Below are positions 3,729 to 5,384 of a stretch of 5,384 nucleotides of DNA, piece by piece. The notes beneath the pieces are model-generated. The model was not told the DNA's origin and made no database searches. It was given only the letters and a program-made list of their open reading frames with translations. This DNA comes from Candidatus Liptonbacteria bacterium RIFCSPLOWO2_01_FULL_53_13 (GTDB taxonomy: Bacteria; Patescibacteriota; Minisyncoccia; UBA6257; 2-01-FULL-56-20): the NCBI GenBank assembly GCA_001818895.1, contig MHLB01000039.1, positions 3,416-8,799 of the forward strand, written 5' to 3'. The translations under genes and the position numbers were made by a program. Numbering within the stretch: the first letter of the stretch is position 1; every line of letters begins with the position of its first letter.

Positions 3729-5384
3729 ATGTTCCCACAAAAATCATCGCATTCTACTTCCGGTTCACCGCATGGCCAAGCGTCCGCACGCAGCGGCGGC
3801 CATCGTCCCGCGCGCCAGCCGGCGCGCCACGAAGGCGGCCGGGGAAGGGGCTTCGGGAGGGACCGCGCCCGCACGGGCGCAGGTGAAACCCCGAAACGCT
3901 CCATAGTGGCCGGGAGTAAATTCGCGCGCCGTCCCGGCACCGAGCGGGTGCACGACGCGTCAAAAGAGCCCGTGCTCCGCTTCGTTCCGCTCGGAGGCCT
4001 GGAAGAGATCGGGCGCAACTGCGCGTTCTTTGAATATAAGAATGAGATCGTGGTCATAGACGTCGGCATCCAATTCCCCGAGGAAGACACGCCGGGCGTT
4101 GACTATATCATCCCCAACGTCACTTATCTTGAATCGCGCAAGCCGAATATCCACGGCATCATTTTCACGCACGGCCATTACGACCATGTCCACGCGCTTC
4201 CTTATGTGATTGAAAAGCTCGGCAACCCCGTCATTTACGCCGCCGCGCTCACCAAGGCCATCATTGAAAAACGATTCCAGGAATTCCCCAATCTCCCGAA
4301 ACCGCAAATTCAATTGGTTAAACACGGGGACAAAGTGTCTCTTTCGGAACATTTCAAAGTGGAATTTTTTGATGTCGGGCACACGATTCCCGACGGGCTT
4401 GGCTTCATTCTGGACACGCCTGCGGGAAAAATGGCTCACTTTGGCGACTTCCGGCTTGATATGGACAAGGACGGTAAGCCGACGAATCTTGGTGTGTTTG
4501 AGCGCCTCGGCACGATGAATGTCCACTCCATTTTCGTTGACAGCACGAATTCGCGGCGCGAGGGGTTTTCGCTTTCCGAGCGCGTCGTGGAAGAAAACCT
4601 GGAGATGTTGTTCCGCGCGGCGAAAGCGCGCATTATCGTCGCCACGTTCGCGTCCATGCTTACACGCATCGGCGAAATCATCAAAATCGCGGCGAAACTC
4701 GGGAGAAAAGTGGCGCTGAACGGCAGGTCAATGAAAGACAATGTGGAAATCGCGCGCGCGCTCGGCTATCTGAAGCCGGAGAAGGGGCAGGTTATCCCTT
4801 TGGAAGAAATCCATAAATACAAAGACGACAAGATACTCATCCTCACGACCGGCGCGCAGGGCGAAGCGAACGCGGGGCTGATGCGCATCGTGAACGGCGA
4901 GCATCGCGTGGTGTCCCTGAAGAGTACGGACACGGTGATTTTCTCCTCGTCGGTCATTCCCGGGAACGAACGCAGTGTGCAGGGCTTGCAGGATAATGTC
5001 GCTCGCCAGGTGGACCAGCTTTACAATTCCCAGCTTCTTGACCTTCACACGAGCGGCCACTGCTTTTCGGAAGACATCAAGCTTGTCATCAAGCTCACGA
5101 ATAAGCTCACTAAGCCGAAATTCGTGATTCCCATACACGCGTATTATTTCATGCGCAAGCTTGTGGTGAAGCTCGCCGAAGCGACGGGGTTCCCCGGCGA
5201 GAAAGTGATACTCATGGACAACGGCCAGGTCGCCGAGATCACGAACGATGGATTCCGCGTTACCGACGAGACGATTTCCGCGTTCTACATAATGGTGGAT
5301 GGCTTGGGCGTGGGCGACGTGGAGGAAATCGTGCTCCGCGACCGCAAAAATCTCGCGCAGGAAGGTATGATCGTCATCATCATC
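3729..5384 (+). CDS. rnj: Ribonuclease J (beta-CASP metallo-beta-lactamase RNase), 3' end outside window
   Basis: 552 codons are open to the window edge. RNase J is a cytoplasmic endo- and 5'-3' exoribonuclease for mRNA decay and rRNA/tRNA maturation. The metallo-beta-lactamase core starts at about residue 82 (VLRFVPLGGLEEIGRNC). Metal ligands are visible: HGHYDH (148-153), H218 in DVGHTIPD, D240 in HFGDFRLD and H470 in IPIHAYYF. The beta-CASP region includes VDSTNSRREGFSLSERVV, ATFASMLTRIGEII, NGRSMKDNVEIA, TGAQGEAN, VIPGNE and HTSGH (440-444). The end, IVLRDRKNLAQEGMIVIII, corresponds to the start of the C-terminal domain, so roughly 80-90 residues should be missing. Residues 1-80 are an extra, basic Arg/Gly/Ser-rich tail (RGRGFGRDRAR near 45-55) that looks disordered and may bind RNA. 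ATG 3729 has no Shine-Dalgarno sequence; a GTG at 3972 would start at the core, but the extension is typical of this lineage. Confidence 0.93.
   Translation, partial: MFPQKSSHSTSGSPHGQASARSGGHRPARQPARHEGGRGRGFGRDRARTGAGETPKRSIVAGSKFARRPGTERVHDASKEPVLRFVPLGGLEEIGRNCAFFEYKNEIVVIDVGIQFPEEDTPGVDYIIPNVTYLESRKPNIHGIIFTHGHYDHVHALPYVIEKLGNPVIYAAALTKAIIEKRFQEFPNLPKPQIQLVKHGDKVSLSEHFKVEFFDVGHTIPDGLGFILDTPAGKMAHFGDFRLDMDKDGKPTNLGVFERLGTMNVHSIFVDSTNSRREGFSLSERVVEENLEMLFRAAKARIIVATFASMLTRIGEIIKIAAKLGRKVALNGRSMKDNVEIARALGYLKPEKGQVIPLEEIHKYKDDKILILTTGAQGEANAGLMRIVNGEHRVVSLKSTDTVIFSSSVIPGNERSVQGLQDNVARQVDQLYNSQLLDLHTSGHCFSEDIKLVIKLTNKLTKPKFVIPIHAYYFMRKLVVKLAEATGFPGEKVILMDNGQVAEITNDGFRVTDETISAFYIMVDGLGVGDVEEIVLRDRKNLAQEGMIVIII

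Noticed and set aside
3960..4526. 188-residue minus-strand open frame
   Set aside because: It is antisense to the catalytic core of RNase J, whose metal-binding motifs fix the real frame; the minus product matches nothing recognisable.

Overview
The window looks like ordinary chromosome from a Patescibacteria/CPR bacterium, most likely Parcubacteria. This is inferred from the combination of compact one-gene products, a SecG and RNase J of the kind seen there, a free-standing LAGLIDADG endonuclease beside a tRNA gene, a tRNA without an encoded CCA end, and very short A/T-rich intergenic repeats (AATTAGTCATT; ATTCGTA). No taxonomic marker is present, so the assignment is tentative. All supported genes lie on the + strand. 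Long minus-strand reading frames are codon-bias shadows.

Layout. 24-377 is a small four-helix membrane protein of the PF04020 'phage holin' type. 411-620 is secG, a subunit of the Sec translocon. 623-651 is a possible promoter, followed by a leader (671-768) that can fold into a long, nearly continuous stem-loop reaching the ribosome-binding region of the next gene. 779-2452 is a membrane-anchored family 5 (peptide/oligopeptide type) extracellular solute-binding protein with no transporter partners in view. 2495-2523 is a near-consensus extended -10 promoter driving a 66-residue protein (2548-2748) that I read as a possible Sm/Hfq-like small beta-barrel. 2749-2910 has no convincing gene but holds several stem-loops. 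2911-2939 is a second near-consensus promoter, preceding a LAGLIDADG homing endonuclease (2973-3608) whose stop codon lies inside the following tRNA-Leu(CAG) gene (3599-3682). A short ATTCGTA repeat tract leads to RNase J (3729 to beyond the window end), an RNA-processing/decay nuclease with an Arg/Gly-rich N-terminal extension.

How the parts relate. The first half concerns membrane and secretion functions (holin-like protein, SecG, solute-binding protein). The second half concerns RNA (possible Sm-like protein, structured interval, tRNA-Leu, RNase J). The homing endonuclease is more A/T-rich than its neighbours (hand count of G+C: 19/60 at 3061-3120 against 40/60 at 4861-4920) and looks like an insertion between a promoter and the tRNA gene. 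The observations most worth checking are the endonuclease/tRNA overlap, in which 5' maturation of the tRNA would remove the endonuclease stop codon; the Sm-like protein next to an unexplained structured stretch; and the structured leader of the solute-binding protein. No complete, clearly new multi-gene system can be demonstrated here.
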